Assembly (NCBI RefSeq): GCF_023243075.1
Contig: NZ_JALKFZ020000131.1
Span: 1 to 36,056 of the forward strand
DNA: 36,056 bases
From: Frankia sp. AiPa1
GTDB lineage: Bacteria; Actinomycetota; Actinomycetes; Frankiales; Frankiaceae
Direction: 5' to 3'
Positions 8,600 to 16,381 of this stretch are shown here, one piece after another. The first letter of the stretch is position 1. Every line of letters begins with the position of its first letter. Made by a program: the position numbers and the translations under genes. Below the pieces are notes generated by a model. The model was not told where the DNA came from and searched no databases. It saw nothing but the letters and a program-made list of their open reading frames with translations.

Positions 8600-10261
8600 T
8601 CAGCTGGCGATCCAGGTGTCGAAGAACTGCAGCCAGGAGTGCGCGGTGAACGTCACGCCCTTCACCTTTGGCGAGAAGCCCATGATCGAGGTCTGCTCGA
8701 AGACGGGAATGCCGTAGCCGGCCTCCAGGATCCGGCGCTGCGCCTGCTCGACCAGCTGGTTGCGGCGGGTCGTGTCGACGGTCGCGTTCTGGTCGTTGAG
8801 GAGTTTGTCGATGCCCGCCTGGGCCGAGCCGGGTGCCGCCGGCTTCTTGGACCCGAAGATGGTCCGCAGGATGTCCGGATCGGCGCGGGTCGTCCCGCGG
8901 GCCCAGAACAGGTCGTAGGCGTTGGACTGGTACAGCGGCGTGAACTGGGCGAGGGAGAGCCGTTTCACGCCGAGCTCGATGCCGACCTCGGCGAGCTGCT
9001 GCTGGATGAGTTCGAGGACCGACTGCTCCGGGCCGAAACCGGACGGCACCCACAGCACGTCAAGGTGCAGTCGCCGGCCGTCCTTGGTCCTGATGCCGTC
9101 CCGGCCCGGCTGCCATCCACCGGTGTCGAGCAGCTTCTTCGCGGCGGCGGGATCGAAGCTGATCAGCGAGCTGAGATCGGTGTGGCCCGGCGTGTTGCCG
9201 CCCAGGATGCTTGTCGCCGGCTTGAAGTCGTCGTTGAGGAGGGTGTCGACGAGCTGTTTGCGATTGATCGCGCGCTGGACGGCGGGCAGCACACTCGGGT
9301 CGCGCAGGACCGGGCGATCGGGGCTCGGGCTCGCGTGCAGGTTCGACACGATTCCGGAGTGGATGGTCGGGAGCAGGACGAGGTCCTGTTTCTCCAGACC
9401 GAGCGCGTCCTGCGGCGAGACCTGCGAGATGCCGTCGACCTGGCCCGACTTCAGGCTGCCGGTGCGCACACCGGACTCGGCGACCACCGTGAAGACAATC
9501 TTGTTGAGGTAGGCCGCGCCGGTGTGGCGGGCGAGCGGAGACGCCCAGGCGTAGTCCGTGCGCCGGCTGAGCGTGACGCGCTGGTTGGGGGCATAACTGT
9601 CGACGACGAACGGCCCGGAGCCGACCGGGGGCTGTGAGCACCGCTGGGCCGGGGTGCGGCTCAGGCTGGCCGGCGAGACGAAACCGAGGCTGGGCGTCGT
9701 CGTGGCCTGGAGGAACTGGGCGTTCGGCGCCTTGAACTCGACCCGCGCAGTGTGGGCGTCCACGACCACCGTGCGCACGTAGCCGCTGAGATAGGCGTAG
9801 CCCAGCGTCGCCTTGGCGCCGAGGGCCACCACGGCGTCGAAGTTCTTCTGCACCGCGGTGGCGTCGAAGACAGCGCCGTCACTGAAAGTGACGCCACTGC
9901 GCAGATGGAAGGTGAACGTCTTCGCGTCCGGGCTGACATCCCACCGCTCGGCCAGCCAGGGGACGATCCTGAGGGTCTTCGGGTCCTGATCGGTCAGGGT
10001 GTCCACGACCTCCCGGCCGATCGTCAGTCCCTCGCTGAGCTGGATCTGCTGGGGATCCAGGCAGGTGGGGTCGCTGCCGAAGGCGAAGGTGAGGGTGCCA
10101 CCGGACTTCGGTGACCCGCCGGCCCCGCCAGCGCTGTCGGACCCACAGGCGCTGGCGGCCAGGGCGGCCGCCAGTACGGGGATGACAAGGGTTCGGACCC
10201 GCCCGAAACGTCGGAGGGATTGTGCTCGAGACAAGGAAGGACTCCCCGAGAAGGACGACAT
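8600..10261 (-). CDS. Peptide-type solute-binding lipoprotein (ABC importer, SBP family 5)
   Basis: About 553 residues. The signal TLVIPVLAAALAASAC ends in a lipobox (ASAC) followed by GSDSAGGAGG, so the mature protein should be lipidated at that Cys. The body matches family 5 binding proteins: GGTLTFAFGSDPTCLDPQ near the N-terminus, LTDQDPKTLRIVPWLAERWDVSPDAKTFTFHLRSGVTFSDG, and an IQQQLAEVGIELGVKR segment near the C-terminus. It delivers a peptide or peptide-like ligand to the DppB/C-like channel. ATG at 10261 is chosen, but its ribosome site is weak; a TTG at about 10232 with GGGGAG upstream is an alternative. First gene of the importer unit. Confidence 0.93.
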   Translation of the reverse strand: MSSFSGSPSLSRAQSLRRFGRVRTLVIPVLAAALAASACGSDSAGGAGGSPKSGGTLTFAFGSDPTCLDPQQIQLSEGLTIGREVVDTLTDQDPKTLRIVPWLAERWDVSPDAKTFTFHLRSGVTFSDGAVFDATAVQKNFDAVVALGAKATLGYAYLSGYVRTVVVDAHTARVEFKAPNAQFLQATTTPSLGFVSPASLSRTPAQRCSQPPVGSGPFVVDSYAPNQRVTLSRRTDYAWASPLARHTGAAYLNKIVFTVVAESGVRTGSLKSGQVDGISQVSPQDALGLEKQDLVLLPTIHSGIVSNLHASPSPDRPVLRDPSVLPAVQRAINRKQLVDTLLNDDFKPATSILGGNTPGHTDLSSLISFDPAAAKKLLDTGGWQPGRDGIRTKDGRRLHLDVLWVPSGFGPEQSVLELIQQQLAEVGIELGVKRLSLAQFTPLYQSNAYDLFWARGTTRADPDILRTIFGSKKPAAPGSAQAGIDKLLNDQNATVDTTRRNQLVEQAQRRILEAGYGIPVFEQTSIMGFSPKVKGVTFTAHSWLQFFDTWIAS

Positions 10262-10592
10262 GAAGGGCGACAGTGGCCATCGGCGGTTGACAGGTGGACT
10301 GGCCCCGGCCGGGGGCAGGGCGGCTTGCGGCGGGATGGACACCGGTCCCTGGGGCCTGACCCCGGCCGGTATCGGTGTGTTCGGCGTCGACCGCGGACAG
10401 CGTCGTCCCGGTCGGTGTTGTCTGTGGTCGGTGCCGACCGTGGTCAGCGTCGACAGAGAGTGCTACTCAGCCGCCCGTAGTCGATATGGCGGCGGGAGGC
10501 GAGCGCCACCCCCGGTGCCTGGTGGCGCGGCGGCCAGACCGGCTCGAGGCACGAAGGACCAGGCCCGGCCGGCGCCGATCGACGTACTGTGC
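10262..10592. promoter_or_regulatory. Intergenic region with repeated GGTCGGTG motifs before the importer operon
   Basis: 331 bases with no convincing gene, between the dioxygenase stop and the binding-protein start. GGTCGGTG occurs at 10410-10417 and 10426-10433; the second copy is half of the palindrome GGTCGGTGCCGACC (10426-10439). Related CAGCGTCG copies flank the pair. This could be a regulator target for the importer unit. No confident -10/-35 pair was seen. Confidence 0.4.
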
Positions 10593-11606
10593 TCACCGGT
10601 GCTCGCGTTCCCACCCCGCCGGTGGATGCGCCCGTCCGGGGTCCCCGGCCGGGCCGGTCGGTGTGGTGGCCGGGCCGGTTCCCGCGTAGCGCGGGCCGGA
10701 GACGAGTTCGGAAGGCCGGCCGTCCACGCCCACCGGGATGTCGCCTTCGAGGGTTACCCGGTAGAGCACCCGGTCGAAATCGAAGTCGAGGTCGTTGAGG
10801 TCACCCGGCACCAGGTGGGCGGTAGCGCGGTTGTCCCAGAACGCCACGCTCCCCGGCTCCCAGCGGAATCGGACCGTGTACTCGAACCGGGTGATCTCAC
10901 GGTGGAACATGGCCAGGACATCCTGGCTCTGGCGCGGCGAGAGCCCGATGACCTGCTGGTCCGCGAGCGTGAAACTGGGGCTGACGAACAGGGCGCGTTC
11001 CCCGGTCTCCGGATGGACGCGCACGACTGGGTGGATGGCCACCAGCGGACTGCGCGCGTCCCGGCCCGCGTAGGAACCACCCGTCTCGTGGGTGTGACCG
11101 AAGCTGTGTCGGGCCCGCAGCTGATCGGCCAGGTCCCGCAGCGGGCCGGGCATACCCCGGTAGGCCGCGACGAGATTCGTCCACACGGTGTCCCCGCCGT
11201 ACCGGGGGACCTGCTGCGCCCGCAGGACGGCGCCGGCCGGCGGGTTGACCAGCGCTGTCACATCGGAGTGCCAGCCGTTGTCGAACGCGGCCCACTTCCG
11301 GCCGAAGGTGGCCTCATAGCGCCGGCTGTCCAGGGCAAGTACCTCGGGAAAGCCCGGCGGTGTCTCGTCCTCGTGCGGGTGGGCGCGGGTGGGCGCGCCG
11401 AACCGGCGCGCGAAAGCCACGTGCTCGCGATGGCCGATGGACTGCTGCCGGAAGAACAGCACCTTCCAGCGCAGCAGAGCCGCCCGTAGCTGCGCGACCG
11501 TGGTGTCGTCAAGGTCCGCACCCAGATCGATCCCGCCGATGTCCGCACCCGTGTGAGCGGTCATCGGCCGCACCTCGAGATGGGTCAGGCCCATCGCGTC
11601 TGCCAT
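10593..11606 (-). CDS. TauD/TfdA-family Fe(II)/2-oxoglutarate dioxygenase
   Basis: 337 residues. The iron-binding facial triad is visible as His113-x-Asp115 (GWHSDV) and His264 (RATAHLVPGD). Arg283 (RVLYRVTLEGD) is placed to bind 2-oxoglutarate. The N-terminal GADIGGIDLGADLDD and the WDNRATAH segment are characteristic of the TauD/TfdA group. Family members hydroxylate, desaturate or cleave C-heteroatom bonds. No taurine or sulfonate transport genes are adjacent, so a tailoring role in the polyketide pathway, or processing of what the neighbouring importer brings in, is more likely than sulfonate use. Start ATG at 11606, behind a clear promoter. The last 35 residues are Pro/Gly/Thr-rich and probably disordered. 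Confidence 0.92.
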   Translation of the reverse strand: MADAMGLTHLEVRPMTAHTGADIGGIDLGADLDDTTVAQLRAALLRWKVLFFRQQSIGHREHVAFARRFGAPTRAHPHEDETPPGFPEVLALDSRRYEATFGRKWAAFDNGWHSDVTALVNPPAGAVLRAQQVPRYGGDTVWTNLVAAYRGMPGPLRDLADQLRARHSFGHTHETGGSYAGRDARSPLVAIHPVVRVHPETGERALFVSPSFTLADQQVIGLSPRQSQDVLAMFHREITRFEYTVRFRWEPGSVAFWDNRATAHLVPGDLNDLDFDFDRVLYRVTLEGDIPVGVDGRPSELVSGPRYAGTGPATTPTGPAGDPGRAHPPAGWEREHR

Positions 11607-11817
11607 GACTGTTCATCCACCTCTGGGGTTCGATCCGGGTGCTGGGGTACCGACCGTGCTTCGACGCGGGCGCCGCGCCTGCCCGAGCCGGCGGCGCTGA
11701 GGCCGGGGATCGTCCGTCCGGGCGGTGCCGGTGGCCGATCGACGGGTCTTTCCTTCCCTCTCCTCCCGACTCCCGGCTGAGCGGGGCACCGGACGTGTGC
11801 AGTACACATTATCGATC

Positions 11818-11846
11818 ACTATAGTTAGATGAACCACTAGGTTCAA
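11818..11846 (-). promoter_or_regulatory. Vegetative-type promoter for the dioxygenase unit
   Basis: Read on the minus strand: TTGAAC (11846-11841), a 17-base spacer, then TATAGT (11823-11818). The spacing is ideal and both hexamers are near consensus, in an AT-rich island within otherwise very GC-rich DNA. Transcription would begin near 11811, giving a leader of about 200 bases to the dioxygenase ATG. The -35 box and spacer overlap a 16-bp inverted repeat, so repression at this site is plausible. Confidence 0.7.
11830..11845. promoter_or_regulatory. 16-bp inverted repeat TGAAC-N6-GTTCA (operator copy 1)
   Basis: TGAACCACTAGGTTCA, with the trailing plus-strand bases AATACT. It overlaps the -35 region and spacer of the dioxygenase promoter. 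An almost identical architecture, TGAACTTAAAAGTTCA followed by AATAAT, occurs at 18980-18995. The spacing between GAAC and GTTC is six bases, not the four of the Gram-positive LexA box. Confidence 0.62.
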
Positions 11847-11859
11847 TACTAAATACGTC

Positions 11860-12954
11860 TTCGGTAGTGTTTCCGTCGGGGGGTGGGGGTGGCACGGGCG
11901 GCGTCCGGATGCCTGGCCCCGGCGCTTCGGCAAGGGTCGTGGTGGCTGCCGTGGAGTCGGGTGCCGGGGCGAGGTGGCCGGCCCGATGGCTTCCCGACCA
12001 GCGCGCGTGCGCTGTCCGGCCTCGTCCGTCGGGGCTGGCCCGGTCCTCGCCGTCGGGCGTCGCGAAGGGGACCGGGGCCGATGCCGTGCCGCTCGGTCGA
12101 ATGCTTCGAAAGATGCTCCGGGTGTCGATGAAGCCGCTTTTTCGATGACGGTTCGGGTGCTGTTCCAGGCTTCCGCCGGAAAATACGACAAGTGTCCTTT
12201 CAAAATGCGCTTCCTGGCACGGGCACTACTCGATCCTTCCTCCGGGAAGCTGATCTCCGCAGCGCTCGCGGGCGCAGCAACGGAAGACAGGTGATGCTCG
12301 GAGGCGGCGAATGAAGCCGCTCCTCCGAGCCGGGCCGGCCGTCGGTCGCCTCCCAGCATCCTGGGTGGGAGGCGCTTGCCAACGAACAGAGCCGTACGTA
12401 TTCTGTCGAATGTCTCCGATTCAGTGCGCTGGTCCGTCAGTCGTGCCCGAGGTCGGCTGCATGGTCGGAAGTGCACCTGGTCGGATGAATGCGCTGGTGG
12501 TATGGCTTGATCGCGTCTGCTAGAGGGGTCGTGCGGATGAGAAGACCGCTTCTCGTGCTGTCGCGTCGCCGTCACGTCGATTTCGGCCTGGTCGTGACAA
12601 CATCGTGTCCCCGGTTGTGAGCGGCACCACTTTTCTGTCGCCCGCACGCCCAGTTTTTCTGGCCGGTGAGCGTCGTGTTCCGTTCACTGAAGCGAGCCGG
12701 CCCGTCTGATCCGGTCGCCACTGTCTTCCGGGTGCGGTCCAGGCTGTCTCGTGGGCCCAGTGTGTGTTCTCCATTAGGGCTTTCTGTCCTCCATCCGAGA
12801 TCCAGCCGTCGCCGCGGGGGCGTCCCACGTCGATGGAGCTTCTGTCCTGCCGCCTGCTACCGGCCCTCTGCCATGCCGCCCGCTGGGGATGGCGTCCGGC
12901 GGTGGTCGGCGCCCGAGAGTCTGAATCGAGCCGCGACAAAGGTCGGAGGAGCAC
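11860..12954. other. About 1.1 kb region without a recognisable gene, before the SARP gene
   Basis: Reading frames here encode only low-complexity Arg/Pro/Ser-rich sequence with no family resemblance and no good ribosome sites. The region contains two consecutive hairpins (12296-12374) and, at its right end, GGAGGA before the SARP GTG. It probably serves as upstream control DNA or an untranslated leader for the SARP gene and for the dioxygenase unit transcribed the other way. A small RNA cannot be excluded. Confidence 0.5.
12296..12374. terminator. Twin hairpins in the long intergenic region
   Basis: Hairpin 1 (12296-12330): GCTCGGAGG pairs with CCTCCGAGC, extended by CGGC/GCCG with a two-base bulge around a GAATGAA loop. 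Hairpin 2 (12347-12374): CGCCTCCCA pairs exactly with TGGGAGGCG around a ten-base loop. They are 16 bases apart. No T-run follows, so they may be terminators of the GC-rich actinobacterial kind, or structure in an RNA leader. Confidence 0.45.
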
Positions 12955-13719
12955 GTGCAGTACAAGATCCTGGGTCCGCTCCGGGTATGCGACGGAGAAC
13001 GTAACCTGACCCCCAGCGCACGCAAGCCAGCCATCCTCCTCGCGAACCTGCTCCTCAAATCACCGCACGGCGCCACAATCGAGCAGCTCCAGGACGAGAT
13101 CTGGGGCGCGAATCCACCTAGCCGTGCGGTAGCAGCGGTACACGTCCATGTGTCACGGCTGCGTAAACTCTGGGGCGGATCCGAGTCACCACTGAAGACA
13201 AGCACCTCCGGCTACGTGATGAACGTCCGCAGTGGAGAAATGGACATCCATGAATTTGATCGACATGTCCGCTCCGCTCGATACCTGTATCGGTCGGAGA
13301 ATTATCACGAGGCGTCCGACAGCCTTCGTGCGGCGCTCGAGGTCTACCGCGGCCCCGTTCTCGACGAGCTGCGGGAAAGCCCCACCGTACGAAATTTTTC
13401 GACTCGCTTCGAGGAGCACCGCCTAGAGACGGTCGAGCTGTTGACTGAATGCGAGCTCATGCTCGGCCGGCACCGTGAGCTGGTGGGGTGGCTCTACGCG
13501 CTGACAGCCGAGTTCCCTCTGCGGGAGACCTTCCACCGGCACCTCATGATTGCGCTGTACCGGTCGGAACGGCAAGGTGACGCGCTCAAGGTCTACCGGT
13601 CGGCCCGAGCGGTACTGCGCGATGAACTCGGTCTGGAACCAGGGCGAGCGCTGCGAGAGCTGCATCACGCGATCCTCGTCGCCGACTGTCAGCTCGAGCG
13701 GCAGACCGTACGGGGTTGA
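12955..13719 (+). CDS. SARP-family transcriptional activator
   Basis: 254 residues, the size of a small SARP. Residues about 1-95 form the OmpR-like winged helix (MQYKILGPLRV..., LLANLLLKSPHGATIEQLQDEIW, AVHVHVSRLRKLW). Residues about 100-250 form the bacterial transcriptional activation domain (DIHEFDRHV, ALEVYRGPVLDEL, ETFHRHLMIALYRSERQGDALKVYRSARAVLRDELGLEPGRALRELH). SARPs switch on the polyketide cluster in which they sit, by binding direct repeats near the -35 box. GTG start at 12955 with GGAGGA four to five bases upstream. Convergent with the ACP/FkbH pair and likely the pathway-specific activator; its targets are not proven by the sequence. Confidence 0.95.
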   Translation: MQYKILGPLRVCDGERNLTPSARKPAILLANLLLKSPHGATIEQLQDEIWGANPPSRAVAAVHVHVSRLRKLWGGSESPLKTSTSGYVMNVRSGEMDIHEFDRHVRSARYLYRSENYHEASDSLRAALEVYRGPVLDELRESPTVRNFSTRFEEHRLETVELLTECELMLGRHRELVGWLYALTAEFPLRETFHRHLMIALYRSERQGDALKVYRSARAVLRDELGLEPGRALRELHHAILVADCQLERQTVRG

Positions 13720-13726
13720 AACGGGG

Positions 13727-13775
13727 CGGTACGTCGGTACGCCGCGGCCGCCGGCCCCGACGTACCGACGTACCG
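13727..13775. terminator. 15-bp inverted repeat between convergent SARP and ACP genes
   Basis: CGGTACGTCGGTACG (13727-13741) is exactly complementary to 13761-13775, around a 19-base GC-rich loop. It starts seven bases after the SARP stop and lies between convergent genes, as a bidirectional terminator would. The arms also contain tandem CGTACCGA-type repeats, so protein binding is a second possibility. No T-run. Confidence 0.6.
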
Positions 13776-13933
13776 GCGTCTGCGCCAGCAGCCCGCGATC
13801 CGACGGCCGCAACCTCGACAGCCGACGGTTGGCGGCCTGAGGTGGGGCGAGGTGTGATCCACTGCCGGGTGCTTGTCCGCGCGGGCGGCCTGCCGAGTCC
13901 TGCTCGGTGCTGCCCGGCGTCAGGCCACTGGCA

Positions 13934-14170
13934 TCAGGCTCGCTCGGCGCCGACGGCCACGTCGAAGATTGCCTGAAGAGTGGACGCTTCCAGAACATCG
14001 GGTAGGGAGATCGGCTGCGCGGTCTCCCGCTCGAGGATCACGCAGAGGGTGAGCAGATGGACGGAGTCCCAGCCGATGACGTCGGCGAGGGGCAGCTGGG
14101 TGTCCGCGATCGTGATCGGCAGGCCGATCTCGTCGCGGATGATGGTCACGAGGTCGTCGACGTTGTTCAC
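13934..14170 (-). CDS. Free-standing acyl carrier protein
   Basis: A 78-residue ACP. The phosphopantetheine attachment Ser is in GWDSVHLL (about residue 35), and the following helix pattern (LCVILERETAQPISLPDV) fits the four-helix fold. The GTG start overlaps the FkbH-like stop by four bases (GTGA) and has GGGAGGAG upstream, so the two are translationally coupled. FkbH-like enzymes load a 1,3-bisphosphoglycerate-derived glyceryl group onto exactly such a discrete ACP. This ACP is therefore inferred to carry the C3 unit for tetronate formation or a similar extension. It is clearly separate from the PKS-embedded ACPs. Confidence 0.95.
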   Translation of the reverse strand: MNNVDDLVTIIRDEIGLPITIADTQLPLADVIGWDSVHLLTLCVILERETAQPISLPDVLEASTLQAIFDVAVGAERA

Positions 14171-16104
14171 AGCAGCTCTCCTCCCGCGAGCTGCACGACC
14201 AGCTCGACGTGATCGGGGGCGGGCGGGATCTCCGTGAGGTCGTGGTGGAACACGGTCTCCGCCGTCGTGGGTGCCTCGATGGCGACGAACCCGGACTGCG
14301 GGTAGAAGTCGCGCACCTTACCGTTCTTGGCGGTCTCCCGGTACCGGCCGATCACGCCGGTCGCCCCGGTGCCGCGGGCATGATGCAACACCGCGGACAG
14401 ACAGGCCTGCTCGATGCCCCGGGCGAACACCCGGCAGCTGAGCAGGAAGTTGTCGATGTACACGAGGTCGTCCTCGCAATGGGCCAGCACAGCGCCGGCG
14501 AGCCCATTGTCTCCGAAACGATCGGAGCAGCGGATTCCCAGCACCAGGGCCTCGGGGTCGCGGGTCAGCGCGGCGACCGCGGTCGGTTGCAGCCGCCCGC
14601 CGGTGAGGTTGAACTGATTGGTACGCAACGTGATCTGGGAGATCCGGTTGATCTGACTGTCCGTCGCCGTCGCCAACAGCACGCGGACACCGAGCTCCCG
14701 CAGGTAGCCGTTAAGAGAGTCGAAGCTGTGCAGGAAGGTGTGACGGTCGGCCTCCGCGCGGTAGCGGGCCGGCCGCTCGTGGTCCTCCTCGGTGAGGACC
14801 CGCAGGTCGAACCAGCCGTCGGCAAGCAGCGCCGCCACGTGACGGGCCGGTTCGTCGTCGAGCGCGACCACCGCCACCTCTGGGAGCTCCCGGCGTACCA
14901 GCCCCCGTTCGTAGGGACTGTCGTCGGCAAACACGAAACTGTCGATGCCCAGATTCAGGTCGGCGGCCAGTTCTCGTAGATTGTCATGTTTCGGCCGCCA
15001 GTTGGCGACCACCCGAACGAAGTCACTCTCCCGCAGGACCATGTCGGTGTGGTTCACGAGAATCTCGCTGACGGTCTCGGCGTCGTTCTTGCTGACAGCG
15101 CTCAGCAGCACGCCCTGCGAGCCGAGCTGTCGAATGACCCGCTGGAACGAGCGGAATGCCTCGCCCCGATAGGTCTCACCGATCTCGATGCCGTCTTTTC
15201 CGTCGTCCCCGAGGACTCCGCCCCACAGAGTGCCGTCCAGGTCGAGCACCAGGGTCTTGCGGGCGCGGCCGGTGAATGCGCGGGCGAGGTGACCGATCTC
15301 GCGGGCGTAGGCGGCGAGCAGCTCGGCGGACAGGTACGCCTTTGCGTAGACGCTCATCCGGGCGTCCCGGGCGGGGACGCCGTCGGCCAGCAGCGGATCG
15401 GTGTCCACCACTACCAGGTCCGGATGGCGGTCCGCGAGCCGGAGCAGCCGGGCGTTGGCCTCGCGCCAGAGCGCACCGAGCCGAGCACGGGAGGCATGAT
15501 CGATCAGCTGGGCGGTGTGCGCGCGGCTCAGTGGCGCCGTGTTCATTACGAGGACACCGTGACTGGCCTCCTCGAAGCACCTCACCAGGCCTTCCAACAA
15601 CTCGAGCTTCTCCGCCCAGACCCGTTCGACGTCGTCGGGCTGCCACGGTACGGGCACCTCGGACCAGATCAGGTCGGGATTCAGTACGCACAGCACCAGG
15701 TCGGGCCGCCGGGCGTACAGGTCGCTGGCGTGATCCGCGAGGTCGGTGACATAGCTGTCGAAGTCGCCGAGGTGCAGCCGGGCCAGCAACCCGTGCCGGG
15801 CCAGCTCTGCGGTCAGCGGCGCGACAAGCCCGGCCAGGGTCCCGTGCCCGACCACGGAGACCGTCAGCGCGGTGGTCCCGGGATGGCGGGCGAGGATCTC
15901 GTCCGGGTCGACCCGGGCCAGCAGACGGCCGGCGCGGATCAGATCCTCGCCGGATCGGCCGTACAGGAGACCCGGAACTGCCGGGTAGTGTTCCGCCAGG
16001 CGCCCCGAACGGTGCAACTCGAGCAGGTCGGAAAAGGTTTCCTCGACGTGGTCGGGCGGTGCGCCCACGATCTCGGCGTCAGTCGCCACCGTTGGTGTCT
16101 TCAT
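14167..16104 (-). CDS. FkbH-like glyceryl-ACP synthase (HAD phosphatase/transferase)
   Basis: About 645 residues, the long form of FkbH-like proteins. The N-terminal third resembles the SGNH-like FkbH N-domain (LTVSVVGHGTLAGLVAPLTAELARHG...). The HAD active site is LVLDLDGTLWGGVLGDDG, with the nucleophile first Asp, followed by AVSKNDAETV and FADDSPYERG. The C-terminal part has the GNAT-like region (ATDSQINRISQITLRTNQFNLTGGR, SDRFGDNGLAGAVL). Family members dephosphorylate 1,3-bisphosphoglycerate and place glycerate on an ACP. No methoxymalonyl genes (FkbG/I/K) are nearby, which favours tetronate-type use. ATG at 16104 is chosen; a TTG at 16170 with GGGAAG upstream would add 22 residues. Confidence 0.95.
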   Translation of the reverse strand: MKTPTVATDAEIVGAPPDHVEETFSDLLELHRSGRLAEHYPAVPGLLYGRSGEDLIRAGRLLARVDPDEILARHPGTTALTVSVVGHGTLAGLVAPLTAELARHGLLARLHLGDFDSYVTDLADHASDLYARRPDLVLCVLNPDLIWSEVPVPWQPDDVERVWAEKLELLEGLVRCFEEASHGVLVMNTAPLSRAHTAQLIDHASRARLGALWREANARLLRLADRHPDLVVVDTDPLLADGVPARDARMSVYAKAYLSAELLAAYAREIGHLARAFTGRARKTLVLDLDGTLWGGVLGDDGKDGIEIGETYRGEAFRSFQRVIRQLGSQGVLLSAVSKNDAETVSEILVNHTDMVLRESDFVRVVANWRPKHDNLRELAADLNLGIDSFVFADDSPYERGLVRRELPEVAVVALDDEPARHVAALLADGWFDLRVLTEEDHERPARYRAEADRHTFLHSFDSLNGYLRELGVRVLLATATDSQINRISQITLRTNQFNLTGGRLQPTAVAALTRDPEALVLGIRCSDRFGDNGLAGAVLAHCEDDLVYIDNFLLSCRVFARGIEQACLSAVLHHARGTGATGVIGRYRETAKNGKVRDFYPQSGFVAIEAPTTAETVFHHDLTEIPPAPDHVELVVQLAGGELL

Positions 16105-16170
16105 AGTCGACGTCCAGTCCTTGTGCGCGTCGAGCGGCGACCATCCACGCGACGCCGCCTGGGAGCTCAA

Positions 16171-16381
16171 TGCTTCCCGGTGGGCCTAAACGGCTGCTTG
16201 TCTCGTGCTTGCAATCTTCCTTCGCCCCGCTGGCCGGGCTTTTCCTACTGCCCAGCTCGGCCCGCGGGTCGCGCTGGCGGCAGCCATTCGGTGAGAGATT
16301 GAGCTGGTCGAACCAGTCCCCGGGCGGGACCGCGTCCCGCACAATGACGCGGACGGCGGGAACCACATCGGGGAGGGTGAC
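16171..16381. promoter_or_regulatory. Divergent promoter region between FkbH-like and hydrolase genes
   Basis: About 210 bases between two divergent starts. CTGGTCGAACCAG (about 16303-16315) is an inverted repeat with five-base arms. GGGGAGGG precedes the hydrolase GTG. No convincing -10/-35 pair was identified. Probably carries promoters for both directions. Confidence 0.4.

Noticed and set aside
10593..11606. Taurine utilisation locus
   Set aside because: The dioxygenase is TauD-like, but the adjacent transporter is of the peptide/nickel type, not TauABC, and the TauE-like permease is 17 kb away.
11830..11845. LexA (SOS) box
   Set aside because: The GAAC and GTTC half-sites are six bases apart, not four, and the flanking genes are not DNA-repair genes.
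11613..12647. 344-codon minus-strand open frame in the long intergenic region
   Set aside because: The translation is Arg/Pro/Ser-rich with no family pattern or ribosome site, and it would cover the dioxygenase promoter. It looks like a by-product of high GC.
13934..16104. Methoxymalonyl-ACP supply pathway
   Set aside because: FkbH and ACP fit, but the required dehydrogenases and O-methyltransferase are absent and the FkbH form is the long glyceryl-transfer type.
14986..16302. 438-codon plus-strand open frame
   Set aside because: It is antisense to the FkbH-like gene and shows no family motifs.
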